DNA from: Protonemura montana
Lineage: Eukaryota > Arthropoda > Insecta > Plecoptera > Nemouridae
Direction of reading: 5' to 3'
Assembly (NCBI GenBank): GCA_947568835.1
Contig: OX387610.1
Span: 9,263,501-9,327,500 of the forward strand
Length of the DNA: 64,000 nt
Positions within the stretch are counted from its first letter, which is position 1. Every line of letters begins with the position of its first letter. This document shows positions 35,401 to 48,189 of this stretch, piece after piece. Below the pieces are notes generated by a model. The model was not told where the DNA came from. It made no database searches and saw nothing but the letters and a program-made list of their open reading frames with translations. The position numbers and the translations under genes were made by a program.

Positions 35401-37600
35401 ACCATAAAAGAGTGGCTATCTCCCATGAACGGTTGCCATGTCAGCAAGGTCAGAGAGTCCTCCCAGCAATCTCCTAGCAATCGTTGCCATGTTATCACCA
35501 ACAATCTCCACATTTACATCAAGCCAATTTGTAGATATTTAACCATTTTCACCACAAAAAAATCACCATACCCTATCTCTCCACTACAAAGAACTAAAAA
35601 TCATAGAAACAAGCCCAGATATGCTAGAAATGTAAATTCAACTGCTGTTAAACAACAGCGGTCATTCCTTGGAGGTTACTCTCTCCACCGCAACCCCACG
35701 CTTAGGAACGTGCTCGTGCTGCGTGTATACTTCGAACTCTCAATGTTCAGCGTGGTCCATGCACGACTCGCACCGTGGACTCTTTGTAGATCAATACCTT
35801 GGGCTCGAACGCGTGCGTCGGATGCTGTGCATGTTGCCGTGGCCGACAGGTATTTCGCAGTGGCGGTTGGTAATGGGCAAAACCGGGGAGATTTTAGTAT
35901 TACTTAGGTTGCCATTTACTCTGTCACATTAGGTTTTTTCAACTATTTGACGATTAAGTTGTGGTACCTACGTTCTAGGTTCTTGCCTTGTCTGGCAAGA
36001 AGGTTTAAGCTTCTTCGTGGTTGCGATTTTGTTGTTCACATTAGTTTGCCCTGTACTGTACACAAAGCTGAAGGCTTTTTAGGCTTCCAGTGAAATCTAC
36101 TAGATGATCTAGATATATCGTGCGTCTAAGGTTCGTTTACGTTTTACTACATAAATTTAATGTTTTGATCTCTATGAATTGTTCGGGTAACTTTAAATGT
36201 ACAAATGCTGGATGTAAGTTGGACACGCAAAGACGAGTAAACAATAAATCATTTACTTCCTTACCCCACACTTTAGATCCCCAACCAAAATTAGGTGGAT
36301 GGAGCTTTTTTGAAATTCTTAACATCCCGCGAGAACCCTTGTTTCACCTACCCATTATTTTAACACCGATGCCCGGCACGGGTTACTTGTTTTAGATTGC
36401 CGTAACATTCCTAGTTTCACCCACCCATTACTATCACGTCGTGATGAACTGCCCGATGCCGGGCTCGGGTTACTTGATTTTCAAAGCTGAGCTAACATAA
36501 CCCATATTCTGTAATTTTTTCTCATAAAATGAGAATCCTTAATTTTTCTTATAGTCAGCATTGACAAAATTGTCGGTTTAATATTTTATTTACCTTGGAA
36601 AAAGTTGCCAACGTTACACAACAAATCAAATAATAGGTTAACAGATTAGCTACGACGATAGCTTACAGTACGACCAAAGAGGATCTTTTCAATGAGTCTG
36701 CAATGATTTAGTGAGAGACTTGTGCCCCAAGCAGCAGTCTTATAGGTGAAACGTTTGGCAGATTTTGGTAACAGTAGGTTTCGGTTAGTTCTGTGATATG
36801 GCAACGGCGTCTATAAGAAATGTGCCTTGGCTCAGTAGATTCTTAGAACGCGGTCCGCGTTGATCACCGCAAGTTACATCCCCGTGTTATGACGCCATTT
36901 TGCTAAAGTTGTTTTTTAGCTCAGCCAAAAAATACATGTAACGTGTTTTCATATATTCATCAGTTTTAATGAATTTGAAAAAACTACCGCGAATAATACT
37001 AAAGAAATATTTATTGTTTGTACTACAGTTTAACGTCCATTAACGTACAGGTGTCAAAATGGTCCACACTTTGAACTTATATGAAAATTATATCAACCAT
37101 TTTCCAAATCCAATGGTTTCCACACTGTATACAAAGACATTTTAAAATTTATCAACGATCCCGCTTTTTAATTTCATCTCCTTTTATAATAGCATCAGCT
37201 CGATACGGCATTAACTTTTCAGCTCTAAAACAAGGATCATTTTGCCGCCATCTGTTCTGCTGATGTCCGATAATCCTGTCCGACACCACAACTCCGTTAC
37301 ATTACTTGTTGAAACACGCACTACGCCACTGGGCAGCGCAATGGCGTACGTGGAAGCGTGGTGTAAAGGTGTAGTACGTGAGATGGCATGCGCCGTACAG
37401 TTGTAAATGGAATTAGACCTGTCTTCACTGCTTACTCTTAGCATTATAAAATTATTAACGAGGAAACAATTGAAATGAAATTGGATTATCGTCGGCGAAG
37501 GCAAACTAGTCGGAACAATGTTGGCTACCCGAGAATTTGACAGAGAATTTTCTATGTGACACATTTGTGTCCTGGGGATGAAGTTCTTTTTTGGTTTCCT
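35401..37600. other. Unannotated sequence with a C/A-rich to G/T-rich switch
   Basis: 35420-35690 is C/A-rich, 35750-35940 is G/T-rich and relatively GC-rich; the open frames there overlap in two phases and are not convincing. 36000-37600 holds nothing I can name. Confidence 0.4.
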
Positions 37601-37609
37601 TGGATTCCG

Positions 37610-37900
37610 GGCGTTCATGTAAAGCGAACGAACCGGCAACATGTGGTTACTGTTGGTGCCACACGCTGGCACTCGCAGTTGTCTTTTTTAAAACCTCTAA
37701 AACTAATTAATTACGACTTAAATGTCGATACATGTCTATCAAGTGTAGAGGTTGGTATTTAAACAGATTAATTGAGCTTAAACTAGCCTTAAATGCGAGT
37801 AATCTGCGAGAAATAACTCGAAACGACGGTGACTCCACCATTTTGTTAAGTAGTAATTTTGCGGCCATTTTTCGAGGTGAAAGTTTAACATTAGCTAAAT
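37610..37900 (+). mobile_element. MITE-A copy 4
   Basis: GAACGAACCGGCAACATGTGG, GTCGATACATGTC, AATGCGAGTAATCTGCGAGA, CGAAACGACGGTGACTCCAC and the 3' terminus AAGTTTAACATTAGCTAA are present in family order. Confidence 0.85.
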
Positions 37901-38269
37901 GGAAGTACGGTTTAATCCTGGACATCGAAAAGTTAGAGGGGAACTTTTGTACGCGGCATTTGGATTCGTTTTTTTTTTTTCAAATGCTTGTTACAGCGCT
38001 GGGTGAAGGTTCAACTGAAAATTAGCATATAAAACGTGTTTTTTTTTCGTTGTGCTGAAAAATTGAATCGTGATTTGTGACTTGAATATTGTCATACAGC
38101 GTGTTCGCACGATAGAAATAATTTTGAGAATACGTTTAAATTTTGTTTCAGATAAAAGGGTGAAAAGTCATCAGGTTTTACCCCTTGCAGCATGTTCATT
38201 TTAAAATTGAACTTTATGATTCAATTTTACGTTACCAGTTATTATTTCCAGCTCGTGCGAAATTGTTAA

Positions 38270-38411
38270 TTAACCAAACTTTTTTTGACATTCTGGACAC
38301 AGTAAAATTGCGTTAATGTTCGAATTCATTCGGCGAGATAGAAATTTGTAATTTCGATATAAATTCTCTTTGGTGGCTTGTCCGCAGTTTCTGCATAACT
38401 CGATTTGTTCT
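38270..38411 (-). pseudogene. Short zinc-ribbon-like open segment, unknown origin
   Basis: Minus-strand frame reads LCRNCGQATKENLYRNYKFL then SRRMNSNINAILLCPECQKK and stops two codons on. It has two C-x2-C pairs about 28 residues apart, and a plausible acceptor (GATTCACAG) at about 38412. Composition is protein-like. It could be a terminal exon of a nested gene or a transposon remnant. I do not recognise the family and no donor or poly-A signal is clear. Confidence 0.25.
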
Positions 38412-39584
38412 GTGAATCTCATCGAATTGTTATTATTGCTTTCAATTATGCTGTACGCTGCCGCTGAAAGACAGAAAAAATTAATTAATGGATTTGCCAA
38501 TTATCATAGAACAATTTTTTTGATTAAATTTTCTTTAAAGACCAATGTGATTCTAGGCACATTTTCCAGATCTTTTCTGGGTGTTACGTTGAAAAAAGAA
38601 AGCTAGAATTTGAAGATGTAAATAAAGGAACCTAGGAACAACAGTTTTCTTCTTTTGAAATATTTTGTACGCTTGTCAAAATTAACCCCAAAAATGGCAC
38701 TTTTTACCCAAATTTTGTATCAACAACAAAATCGATTAGTACCATTCTTTTATTAAAGGTAAGGCCATAGTATCTCTGGAAATTCTGGTATCTTTACTAA
38801 TTTTTTCCCTCTCATTTCGTGACTTTGGTCTCCGTAATAGAGCATAGGTTTCAGCTTGCGGATAAAATTGAAAATCAGGCAGTCCATTGTTGGCTTAGAG
38901 CTAAAAAATGTTGAGTCAAATTGACATAAAATTCACGGATCGTTACCCTTAAAAATAAAACAATCTTACATCGTTTCAGTGCTAAGGATTCGCTATGAAT
39001 ACATAATTTTTTGATGATGGATTTTTTTGGGGATTTGATGATTAAAGTATTGACATGTTTTCAACCCAGCACAGATTGATTTCCATTGATATTTCAATTA
39101 TTTCGAACGTTCTTCTGTGCCACCGATGTTTCCGGGAGATCGCATCCTTAAGTTGCCATGATTCCATTACCAATATCCATTACCACCACTTGACAGCTTA
39201 ACGAGAGGTTGGTTCAGATACGTGACCAATTTACCGACTTTTTGCTCTGGGAAACTTTGGTTAAAAGCGAGAAACATAGATGAGATGAGAGAACTAAAAA
39301 CAGTTTAATAGCCATTAAAAAAAAAACCAATGGCCACAATACAGAATGCCTGCCGTGTTTTACATGCCGGGTTTGTTTTATTTTACAAAAAATCCATACT
39401 ACAGAAACTATTTCAATTGGAACTCGAAACTTACAGTCACTAGCTTTCTCACAAAGTGCTCTTCTCTGAAAAATCCAAGATGGCTGCTGCTAGCTGAATT
39501 GAAAAGTTAGCAGATTGCAAGAGGAACAATTTGGGTGCGTTTCGTTAATACATTTTGGTGAATTAGTTTCTAATGCCTTTCTGA

Positions 39585-39732
39585 GGGCCGATATTACAAT
39601 CATTTTTAACTCAGAGTTAAGCTCCTGCTTACAGAAGCATCTGACTTTTACTGCCTGTGATTGGTTGTTGCCAGTGCAATTGATTTACCTCCCCACTTTA
39701 TCTAAGAGTTAGTAAAATTGTAATACTGGTCA
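39585..39732 (+). mobile_element. MITE-B copy 2 (both termini visible)
   Basis: Starts GGGCCGATATTACAATCATT and ends AAAATTGTAATACTGGTC, imperfect inverted repeats. The interior TTTTACTGCCTGTGATTGGT then TGTTGCCAGTGCAATTG is the family core. 148 bp, non-coding. Confidence 0.8.
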
Positions 39733-40169
39733 TTAGCGAAGTAAATTTTCTGTTGAGTGGAAATGAACGGTTAACGAAACTAAGATGTGAGGAAAAAGTA
39801 CATCAATAAAAAACGGTGCATTTTTTTAAATTTCTATAACGGGAAAACCTATACATCTTGCTGCTTATATCTGCCAAAAAAAAGGCAAAAAAGGTTTCAG
39901 AAACAACATTTTTGTACAAATACTGTTAAAAAAGTACCAAATTACATAATTTCTTCACTTAACTTAAAAATTATTTTGAAATCAATTCGAAAAAAATCCC
40001 CGAAATAACATACCATCACACGAATCAGAACTCCCACCCCCCTAAAAAAAAATCTTTGAACACGCACGCCCAAAATAACTAAACATCACGCACCCCCCAC
40101 CACGGAAATCAATTAGCGTGTGTACGCACTTTTACCCAAGGGCAAATCCACGCGTACATAACGAGCGCA

Positions 40170-40320
40170 TACACAACAGCACATGTATACGTATCGGGCC
40201 CATTGCTCTAATCACCCACCGGCGTCGTTAGCGTCGCTTTATCCACGGCTTAATGAAGGCGTCCCGTCGCCAGGAGCGCTAATTATTCTCTTTGCTCGAC
40301 GTATCCTACAGCGAGTATAT
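40170..40320. other. GC-rich island with homeodomain-like ATTA words
   Basis: GGCGTCGTTAGCGTCGCTTT, CACGGCTTAATGAAGGCGTC and GAGCGCTAATTATTCTCTTT stand out from the AT-rich background. Frames are not protein-like. A candidate conserved non-coding element by composition only. Confidence 0.25.
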
Positions 40321-40560
40321 ATGCGGGTGATGTCACTTTCATGGAATACTCATGGAATTCAGTGTCGGGACATGCTTTCAGGTGTATTGCTGAGGTATCA
40401 GCTTAGAGAAAGGTAAAGATATCAGGGCAAACTGTTTTGTAATTAGTCTTTGTACTTAAGCTCTTCTTTCAAAATCGGTTACAACTGAAATTCTCATATT
40501 TTCTGTCTAATAATAATATAAATAATAATTTTTAGATATGGATTTGATATGGATTTGTTA

Positions 40561-40822
40561 GTGGATGACGATGTAGTACCTTAACTAGACAGGAAGGAAA
40601 GAGGGAAATTCACATGTCGAAAAGCACTGATTTGACCACCGGCTTAGAGTCCCTTCCGAAGGACGGTATAACGTGCACAGCGGAATTCCTCCACAAATCC
40701 ATGCTGTCAAGAGGTTGATAAGCAATGCGGATGAAGTTGCTGTACTAACTTTCATCCCTCCAACCGCTCTCCCGAACACAACTGGTCATGTGTATGATGG
40801 TCACCCATCCAATATCCAAGAC
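40561..40822 (-). mobile_element. 5S rRNA-derived SINE, copy 5 (truncated in the head)
   Basis: Minus strand keeps GATATTGGATGGGTGACCAT (box C region) at the 5' edge, then ACACATGACCAGTTGTGTTC, CTTGACAGCATGGATTTGTG and ACCGTCCTTCGGAAGGGAC. Box A and the start are gone, and so is the 3' tail. Confidence 0.85.
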
Positions 40823-41282
40823 GATTTTTGTTTTAATTGCCAGAGGCTTAAGCGAGTTTAACAATGTCAATTTCAATAAGCAATTGGAGGCTAAGATTGA
40901 AGAAGAAGTATTTGATTGTATGTGGCCATAGAGATGAATCTTCAGCTGGCAGTTTCCTATTGTTGCTTTCTGTTGTGTCTTCAGCTTTATTTTTTGTTAT
41001 ATAGTTGATCGGTCGCTTACGAAGTTAGCCTATGAAATATAAATAAACCTCCGGGTTGGGCTCAGAGTCTTATTCCTTTGAAAATTTCACCTAGCTATCG
41101 TAGTAGCTATCTTAGCTATCTTAGCTAACTCCTAGCTAAACAGTAACTTCCTTACATTTAGCAAAAGTAAGACAACTTCACACATGTCTAGAACTCGTCC
41201 TGATACAGTTTATAGTTTAAAGATACACGAAAGAAATTGTCAGATACACTGTGGACAAAACTGTTAAATAATCAAAAATGAA

Positions 41283-41650
41283 AAGTGTGCTAAATACTTG
41301 AGGATTACAATAGATCAGAACTTAAAATGGCATCCACACATACCTATCTTGCTGTCTAAGGCCAGAGGAAATATGTATTACTTTTATAAACTCAAGCATA
41401 TGGTTAGTGTAAAACTTATCGTAACAATTTACAAAGTATTTACAAAGTAATAGTAAATACAGAGTGAAACTGAGGAGGCTGCAGTAATACAATCATGAAA
41501 AAGCTTATAATCGCCCAAAAAGATCTTCTCAAAGTTGCAGGTAAAATTTACAATAATTAATCTTCAAATCGTCTGTTCTTAATCTTTCATTTACTTGAAA
41601 GTTCCGTCTCAACACTTTATTCTACACTTAATAACAACAGGGATTACACC
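41283..41650 (+). pseudogene. LINE reverse-transcriptase C-terminal remnant
   Basis: Frame from 41283 reads KCAKYLRITIDQNLKWHPHI then PILLSKARGNMYYFYKLKHM and stops at 41448. It matches the post-catalytic RT motif KYLG-x-ID-x2-LxW-x2-HI and the later L-x2-IY of non-LTR retroelements (jockey/CR1/RTE-like). From 41495 another frame continues (IIAQKDLLKVAGKIYN, stop, then NRLFLIFHLLESS), as in the QK-x-LR-x-I...LF region. Stops and frameshifts make it a dead fragment. Confidence 0.8.
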
Positions 41651-41759
41651 TGAAGACAGTTTGAAAAGGTTTCTTACCAGCAGCATCTCAAGTCAGTTAA
41701 TTGATTTTTAGCGGTAATTGAGTAGCTTATATTTCAATTTTTTTCCATTTTATGTATAA

Positions 41760-42058
41760 TCTCATTAATTTTACATGTGTATAGTCGGAGCGTCCACGTT
41801 TATGATGCACTTTCTGCTGAGCAAACGAGCCGGCAACACGTGCTAACAGTAGAAGCCACCAGATGGCGCTAGCTGCCGAACTTTTTAACAAACCTTTACA
41901 ATGTAATAATTACGACTCAAAACAGTGACACGTGTTAAGTAATCGTTAAGTTGAACATTAATTAAGATTATTTGAGAGTAAATCAGTTAACGAAATTACA
42001 TATCTTAACTTTCAAAACGACGGTGACTCCACTTCGTAACCCATTCAATTTTTGTCAG
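41760..42058 (+). mobile_element. MITE-A copy 5, 5' part (interrupted by a SINE)
   Basis: GTATAGTCGGAGCG, GAGCAAACGAGCCGGCAACA, ATTACGACTCAAAAC and ACGACGGTGACTCCACTTCG follow family order up to ATTCAATTTTTGTCAG, where a 5S SINE begins. It resumes at 42504. Confidence 0.88.
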
Positions 42059-42503
42059 AAGCCGAACGGTTTGGCGTGTTGGAAACACCGGTTCTCATTA
42101 CATCACCGAAGTTAAGCAACACTGCGCTGGGTCAGGTATTGATAGGATGACCATCACACACATGACCAGTTCTGTTCGGGAGAGAGGCTGGAGGGATGAA
42201 ATTTAGTACAGTAACTTCATTTGCCTTCCTAATCAACCTCTCGACAACATGGATTTGTGGAGGAATCCTGCTGTTCGAGTTATACCGTCTTTCGGAAGGG
42301 ACGTTAAGTCGGTGGTCCCCTTGGTGCTCTTCGACAGGAGTAGGCTACGTGCCGGCGCCGGGTTTACCCTCCTCCCTTCTAGGCTAGGTTGGGTTCATCA
42401 TCATCCTCATCATCATCTACTCATTCACCGACGCCATTAGACCAGTGCCGCATGGCCAGAATAAAAACAGTGAGTCGTTAAACACCACAAATAATAATAA
42501 TAA
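42059..42503 (+). mobile_element. 5S rRNA-derived SINE, copy 6 (full length, nested)
   Basis: The most complete copy: GACGGTTTGGCGTG-type 5' end (GCCGAACGGTTTGGCGTG), box A CATCACCGAAGTTAAGCAAC, box C-like GGATGACCATCACAC, body CTCGACAACATGGATTTGTG and CCTTGGTGCTCTTCGACAGG, then a CATCATCATCCTCATCATC stretch, GAGTCGTTAAACACCACAAA and an (AAT)n tail. Flanked by TTTTGTCAG (42050-42058) and TTTTGTCGG (42504-42512), read as the target-site duplication, one base changed. Confidence 0.93.
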
Positions 42504-42590
42504 TTTTGTCGGAAAATTATTAATTTGGCGGCCATTTCTTGCAAAGACAGATTAAAACGAGCATTTGACTATTGATATATAAAGGCAATG
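42504..42590 (+). mobile_element. MITE-A copy 5, 3' part
   Basis: TTTTGTCGG, ATTAATTTGGCGGCCATTTC then TTGCAAAGACAG continues the MITE-A 3' region broken at 42058. Confidence 0.8.
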
Positions 42591-44888
42591 ATAAGATTTT
42601 AAATGCGTTTACTATTTAATTAAATTTCGTATTAGTATTGTGTAAGTAATATTTTAAATGTATCTCACTTTCTGATGGTTTATAGGTATTTATGTGTCTC
42701 TCATAGAGAAGTTCATAACTTTAGTAGAGAATAGAGATCACGTTCGGATATGTTAGGTTAACACTATGAAACGTTCGTATTGAGTGGGCGGATATGTTTA
42801 TTGTCTATTGGATGTCTGTAAGATTGAGTTTATATGATGTTGTCGATAAGAATTATGGGTATTTTTGTCAGTAGTTTCCACAGTTCTTGTCGGAAAATGT
42901 GATATCAAGTGAGTTGATGTAGTATGTCATAAGTCGGGTACTTGCAGACGGAAATTGCCGATTTCTTAGTTAATAAACAGGAAACAGGCATAATCGGATA
43001 GTCACCAAGGATTCTATTTTTGTTTATTCAATCCAGTGGAGCACGCAAAATTGTATTCGCTCGATGGGAGAGCTTCGAATATCTGAAAGCTATTATTATG
43101 AGATGCTGCGTAGAGAGAAATCTATTGAAAAATGTTCAGAACTGGTGGTTCTTCAGTCCGGATCCAGATGTTTATCCCAAGGAAAATGAAAACTGACGGC
43201 GCTGTTTATTTTTGAATGCTTTTCCGCGAGCATTTTCTTAACGGCTCACTGAAACTACAACTGAAGCATTACAAAATCGGAAAAGTTTTGTCCAGTTTTC
43301 TTCTTTTTTTTTGACTTGCAAGCGAAGTGTTAACTTATGACTGCAATGAATTTTCTGATATCTTTTAATAGTATTTAATACAGTTATTAAACGGGAGACT
43401 ATTTAATATTTTATTGCTCGTAAAAGTAAATGGCGTGCCAAGTGTTTATGTTTAACTACTTGGGTGAGTTTTTGTTTCTAAATGGCGTCGATTTTTATTT
43501 CATCTTCTTTTAATAACAGCTGTCCGGTTGACAGGAAGGCAATGTTTAGTTTACGGAGAAATTTCACCGTCACGATCAAATGAAACGTCTTACATTTCTC
43601 GTGATCTGCACTTAAAGTTCTATCCCATGAAAGCAAAGAAATACAGAGATAAGACGACGGCCATCACGCGATCAAGGCGGCCAACTTAAGCAACATAATT
43701 ATCGATTTGTGTTTAAAATCCAATCCGATTCAATAGCAGAACTTACTGCTTTGATAAAAGAAAAATGTCTGCTTTCTTGTTTCTGAAGCCTTGTAAATGT
43801 TTGGTGTATAAGTTGTCTAGTAACTTCTAGTTAACTTGATGATGAAGCGTACTTCGATTAAGTTTTGAAACGCAATGAACTTGAGTCTAGCCTGTGAGAG
43901 AATTCACAAGGACTGATTCCTATGTGTACCTATTGCTACCAACTTATTAATTAAATTTCAGTTATGATATCATGTTGGTGAGATTTCAAAATACTTATTT
44001 CTTCTGTTGCTAAAAAAAATAAACGACAAAAGTATGTAAAAATGGTGGAAATCTGCTGAGACGATTGGTAGTTTTTTTTTTCTTTGTTAATGACAGTTGG
44101 CCTGCGTGTCACCCCGAAACGACCGGTGGCGCCTCTGGCAGAAATAATTGTTTTCTGGCTGAACGGTAAATGTACGAAAAGATGGATAAAAAGTGGGGTT
44201 AGGTTGCCAAGTTGTGGAAATCTTAGAGAGTGTATGAATCCTTCAGAGCAAAACTGGTACAAACATCATATATAAGTTGACTGAATAATAGTTCGTATGT
44301 TCTTTTTATACTATTGAAGCAGGTATCTAAATTGCGTACATTGAGCTCCACAGGAATACCTATGAGGTAAACGTGTGCGTTCAATTATATTAGTTATAGT
44401 GCACTTGAAAATTAGCAATTTAAAATATCCAATATGTAGGTATCGCTATTTTTTTTTTAAAGAAATTCTCCAAGCATCGCTTAGCTTCGCTTGTTTTCGT
44501 TAAATTATACAGAAATATTTTTATCTAAAAGTGATGCAGTAACCACTTCATTCCATTTCATAATCTAACAGAACGTTTTGTTGTCGCACAAAATGAAGCT
44601 TACACCAACCGCATTTCGAAGTGGATTTAGTTCCGCGGGGGAAAGTCCATTCGACCCTACCTATTGTGCTTCGTTTCGTTTCGTTTCGAAAGTACCCACT
44701 TAATCGACGCAGATTCTAGCACGAGATGTTAATCTTATCAACAGAAATGATTGATGCATCAGAAACTTTATAAAAGTGTTTTTTTTTCTTTATATAAAAA
44801 TCTCAAAATCCTTTTCCAGTTTGTGTAGAACATGTGTTACCTTTTTGCACATACCTTGCAAAAACATATCTAGCATTGGACGATTTCC
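42591..44888. other. Unannotated AT-rich intronic sequence
   Basis: No gene or complete repeat recognised. TCGTTTCGTTTCGTTTCG at about 44672-44688 is a short 5-bp tandem. Confidence 0.5.
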
Positions 44889-45230
44889 ATTGTGTTTATA
44901 GGTTAAGTAAGTGTTTCAGCACTTGTGATACGTTCAGCTGAGGAAACGAGCCAGCAACTCGTAGTTATGGTAGCTATCACCCGGTGGCGCTTGAGCCTGT
45001 ACGTTTAACCTACTCTACAATAAAAAAAAAAACGTTTTGAAATGTCAATAAATGTGTATAAATCGTTAAGGCTTACATAATAAAGATTATTCGAGCCTAA
45101 ACCTGTCTCAAATGCGAGTATTCTGCGAGAAAGAGTGGAATTTTATCTTTTAACACTCGAAATTACCTAACTAAAATCCTTTTCGTTGGTGAAGTGCTTG
45201 TTTGGTCGGTATTTTGCATAAACACAGTTC
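44889..45230 (+). mobile_element. MITE-A copy 6
   Basis: TGTGTTTATAGGTTAAGTAA start, GAAACGAGCCAGCAACTCGT, TAAATCGTTAAGGCTTACAT, AAATGCGAGTATTCTGCGAG and TTAACACTCGAAATTAC in order. 3' end decayed. Confidence 0.85.
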
Positions 45231-47160
45231 AACAAACCTAATCAAGTTCCCCATTCTCCAATCACCATCAAAGCTCACCAACAAAACTAGTAGTTATCTG
45301 AGTGATTTCATCAGTTAATCGACAGCTAGATAAATAGACCAAACTGATTATCAAAATCGATTCAATGTTTAGGTAAATGCTATCAAACACACACAAAACC
45401 ATTTGCATATTGATTCACAGCGAGTTCAGCAAAAGGATTCTTGATTGTACAAGGACTGGATTTCCATTCTGTGTCTTTCTTAACAAAATAATCCAGCAAC
45501 GAGTAGTGCAGTGGCAAATTAACAATGGTATCTGATTCGAAACGTCCCCCACAATGCAATCAGTGGCATAGGCAAACAGAATGCAAACCACATATCAAGC
45601 GTGTGATTTAAATTCACCTTCATTACATTATCTTTTGTTGCTGCTATAGCGTAAAGCGCGACTCCCTGACGGAACAAAATGGCGGAAAAGAAAATTGCGC
45701 ATGATAAGGTACCGCGTAGAAATGTTGGAAAACCAGTGGGGGACTGCGTTGTATTTTAAGAGACTTGCGGAAAATGTGACATCTCACTAAATTAAATGAG
45801 TTTTTCTTTGATTTAAAGACATTTAGTGTTTTTACAGTTATTTTGCTTTGATTATTTACATTTGGGCCACATTTGAGTGCTGATAAACTACTGATTGTGT
45901 GGATTTTTTCACTTTTACATCAACTGAAAAGTGTTGAACATAATTTTTTTTCTGATCTGACTTCAAGGGCATGATAAACGAAGCAAAATTAAAGCTTAAC
46001 CCCAATAAATGAACAGAAAATACTATTTTAAACTGGAAAAACAACATAAAATGCATTTATAAAATGCTTCAGATCATTCCTCTCATAACCTTTCTCCACA
46101 ACTGAAATTTTAAAATTCTTAGCTTAGCTCCGCCACCGAATATCTCAACAATCATAATTCCGTTCACCATATCTCCATGCAAGTAAAACCACGCAACACG
46201 CAACACAAAACGCATTGTGAACGCACGAATCTCTTGACCTCGACGCCATTAAGCTACATCAATCTCGCTACCGCACACTCGGCGTCTGTTTTAACATCGA
46301 CGCCGACTACGCGACGCTTTAAAACACGTGGCCAACAGCATCGTGATTTTATGGGTGTGTGTGTGTGGCTTTTTTTTTTGAGATAAATAATTAACGTCAT
46401 AACCACGCGATAACACCGGGCAAGGCTTCGTCCCTCAGCCACGAGCACGTTTTTCAAACTCGTAAATTTGTAACTTTGTTAAAGAACGCATTTTTTTTTT
46501 TCGTCAAAGCAGAGATTTTGTGCGTGTTTGCGTGGAGTGTGTAAATTGTTTCGTCACCGTGACCGAGTGACCTAAAGAATTTTTAGTACAAAATATTGAG
46601 AAATACCCAAATGAATTTTCAGATGAGGTTTGGAAGCATAAGTAAAACGAATCTGATTTTTACTCTGTACGATTTAACATTTAGAATATTATAATTTAAA
46701 ACGTACAGAGAATAACTAAACCAAATATTCCTATATGTTTTGTATATTTTACCTTAAAACCATCTTGAATGAAAAATCGTTTCATGCCAATGTTTATTCA
46801 CATATACTTTCTTTTTTTTTTACATGTTATATAAATAATCACAAAATAATAAATAAGTGTGGATCAAAAAAAAATAACAATACAAATTGTTGGCTCAGAG
46901 AGCGTGCTGAGATGAGCGAAGCTAGCAAAGCTTAGACTTATTTTGACAATCCGGGTAAAAATATGCTGTTTTTTGTGGTGTTTGTTTGCTCCCTACTGGG
47001 CGAAAAGCTAAACCAATTTGAATGCAATTTGCAGGACATTTTTGACATCTCTCAACTAAGATTAGCTACGTTTTTATTTCATAATCGGCTTGATGAGTCT
47101 GTTTCAAATGAAGATTTACGGAAATGTTTCTAAATAATTAAAAATATTTATGCATCTAGT
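45231..47160. other. Unannotated sequence
   Basis: C/A-rich, G-poor at 45230-45560 and 46080-46260; a GC-rich, CpG-bearing patch at 46200-46330 with GTGTGTGTGTGTGG at about 46355. Nothing coding supported. Confidence 0.45.
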
Positions 47161-47330
47161 ACATCAATCGTTTTGTTTGACAGTAATACAAATTAATTGA
47201 TAGTAAACCAGTCATTAATGCGAGTAATCTGCGAGAAATATTGATTTACTATTTCCTAACACTCAAAACGGCTGTGACTCCACCTGGGTGCATCCTCTAC
47301 TTTTCGCAAAGAAAGTTGCATACAAGCGCT
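47161..47330 (+). mobile_element. MITE-A copy 7 (3' half only)
   Basis: ATTAATTGATAGTAAACCAG, TAATGCGAGTAATCTGCGAG, CCTAACACTCAAAACGGCTG and TGACTCCACCTGGGTGCATC match the 3' half. The CCGGCAACACGTGG part is absent. Confidence 0.85.
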
Positions 47331-48189
47331 ATAGTTATACGGCAATTGTGCACCCTCTTAAGACATTTGAAATCCAGTTAAATGGAGAGTTGGAAGAAAA
47401 TGCCGAGAAAAAAAGTCCCTACTACCGCAAGAATACCAACATTTCAACGTGTTAAGAGCACAGTGTTTTTTAAAGTCTGTTAACATCATGTAAATTTGCC
47501 AATGGGGTTGTTATTTAAAATTTGAATTTTGTTCTTTTTTTTCAACGGAAAGACTAGCTCTCATACTCAACTCTACTCTACTCTAGCTAGGAACACACCC
47601 GCAGTTCAGTTATTTAAGGAATACTCATGAATATATTTAGGATTTCAAGTGTGCACAATTTCGCTAGCTGCGAAATGTTATAGTCAGTGAACCGCTGCTC
47701 ATTCAGATTTCAAGCGAGATACGTAAGCTTTTCACATTTCCCAGTAATGCATGGTTGTATTTTAGCAAATGAGCTGAGCAACGGTTGCTAGAGCTCTAGC
47801 TGCTTTCTTTGTTGTTCTCGTGGGCATAGAAGCTTAATCATTTTTAATTTATGTGCATTTATATTTCTTTATCCTAGTGGGACAAATCAAAAAGAGTTGC
47901 GCGTTTGCTGAGCTTTTGGCCTCATGTTCGCTGGCTAACTTCCATTTTGCCTGATGAGCAAATTACATATGTCACGAACGATAAAATTGAGCTGCTTCAA
48001 CTGTTTTGTATACTCCGAGCAGTTTTGGCCATTTTTGGTATGATGTGATGCAAAATGCTTCTGTCTCTTTGACCTAGTGAAACAATCAAATTTAAAAAGT
48101 ATTGAAAAAGAAAAAAAAAAATTTATATGATATGTAAATTTCTATTATATCTTAAAGTAAGTTTGAAACTCTGGCTTTATAATGGTCTC

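Noticed and set aside
37556..37762. Frame with WFPWIPGVH, faintly like an RNase H motif of LINEs
   Set aside because: No further RNase H residues follow, and the frame runs into MITE-A copy 4.
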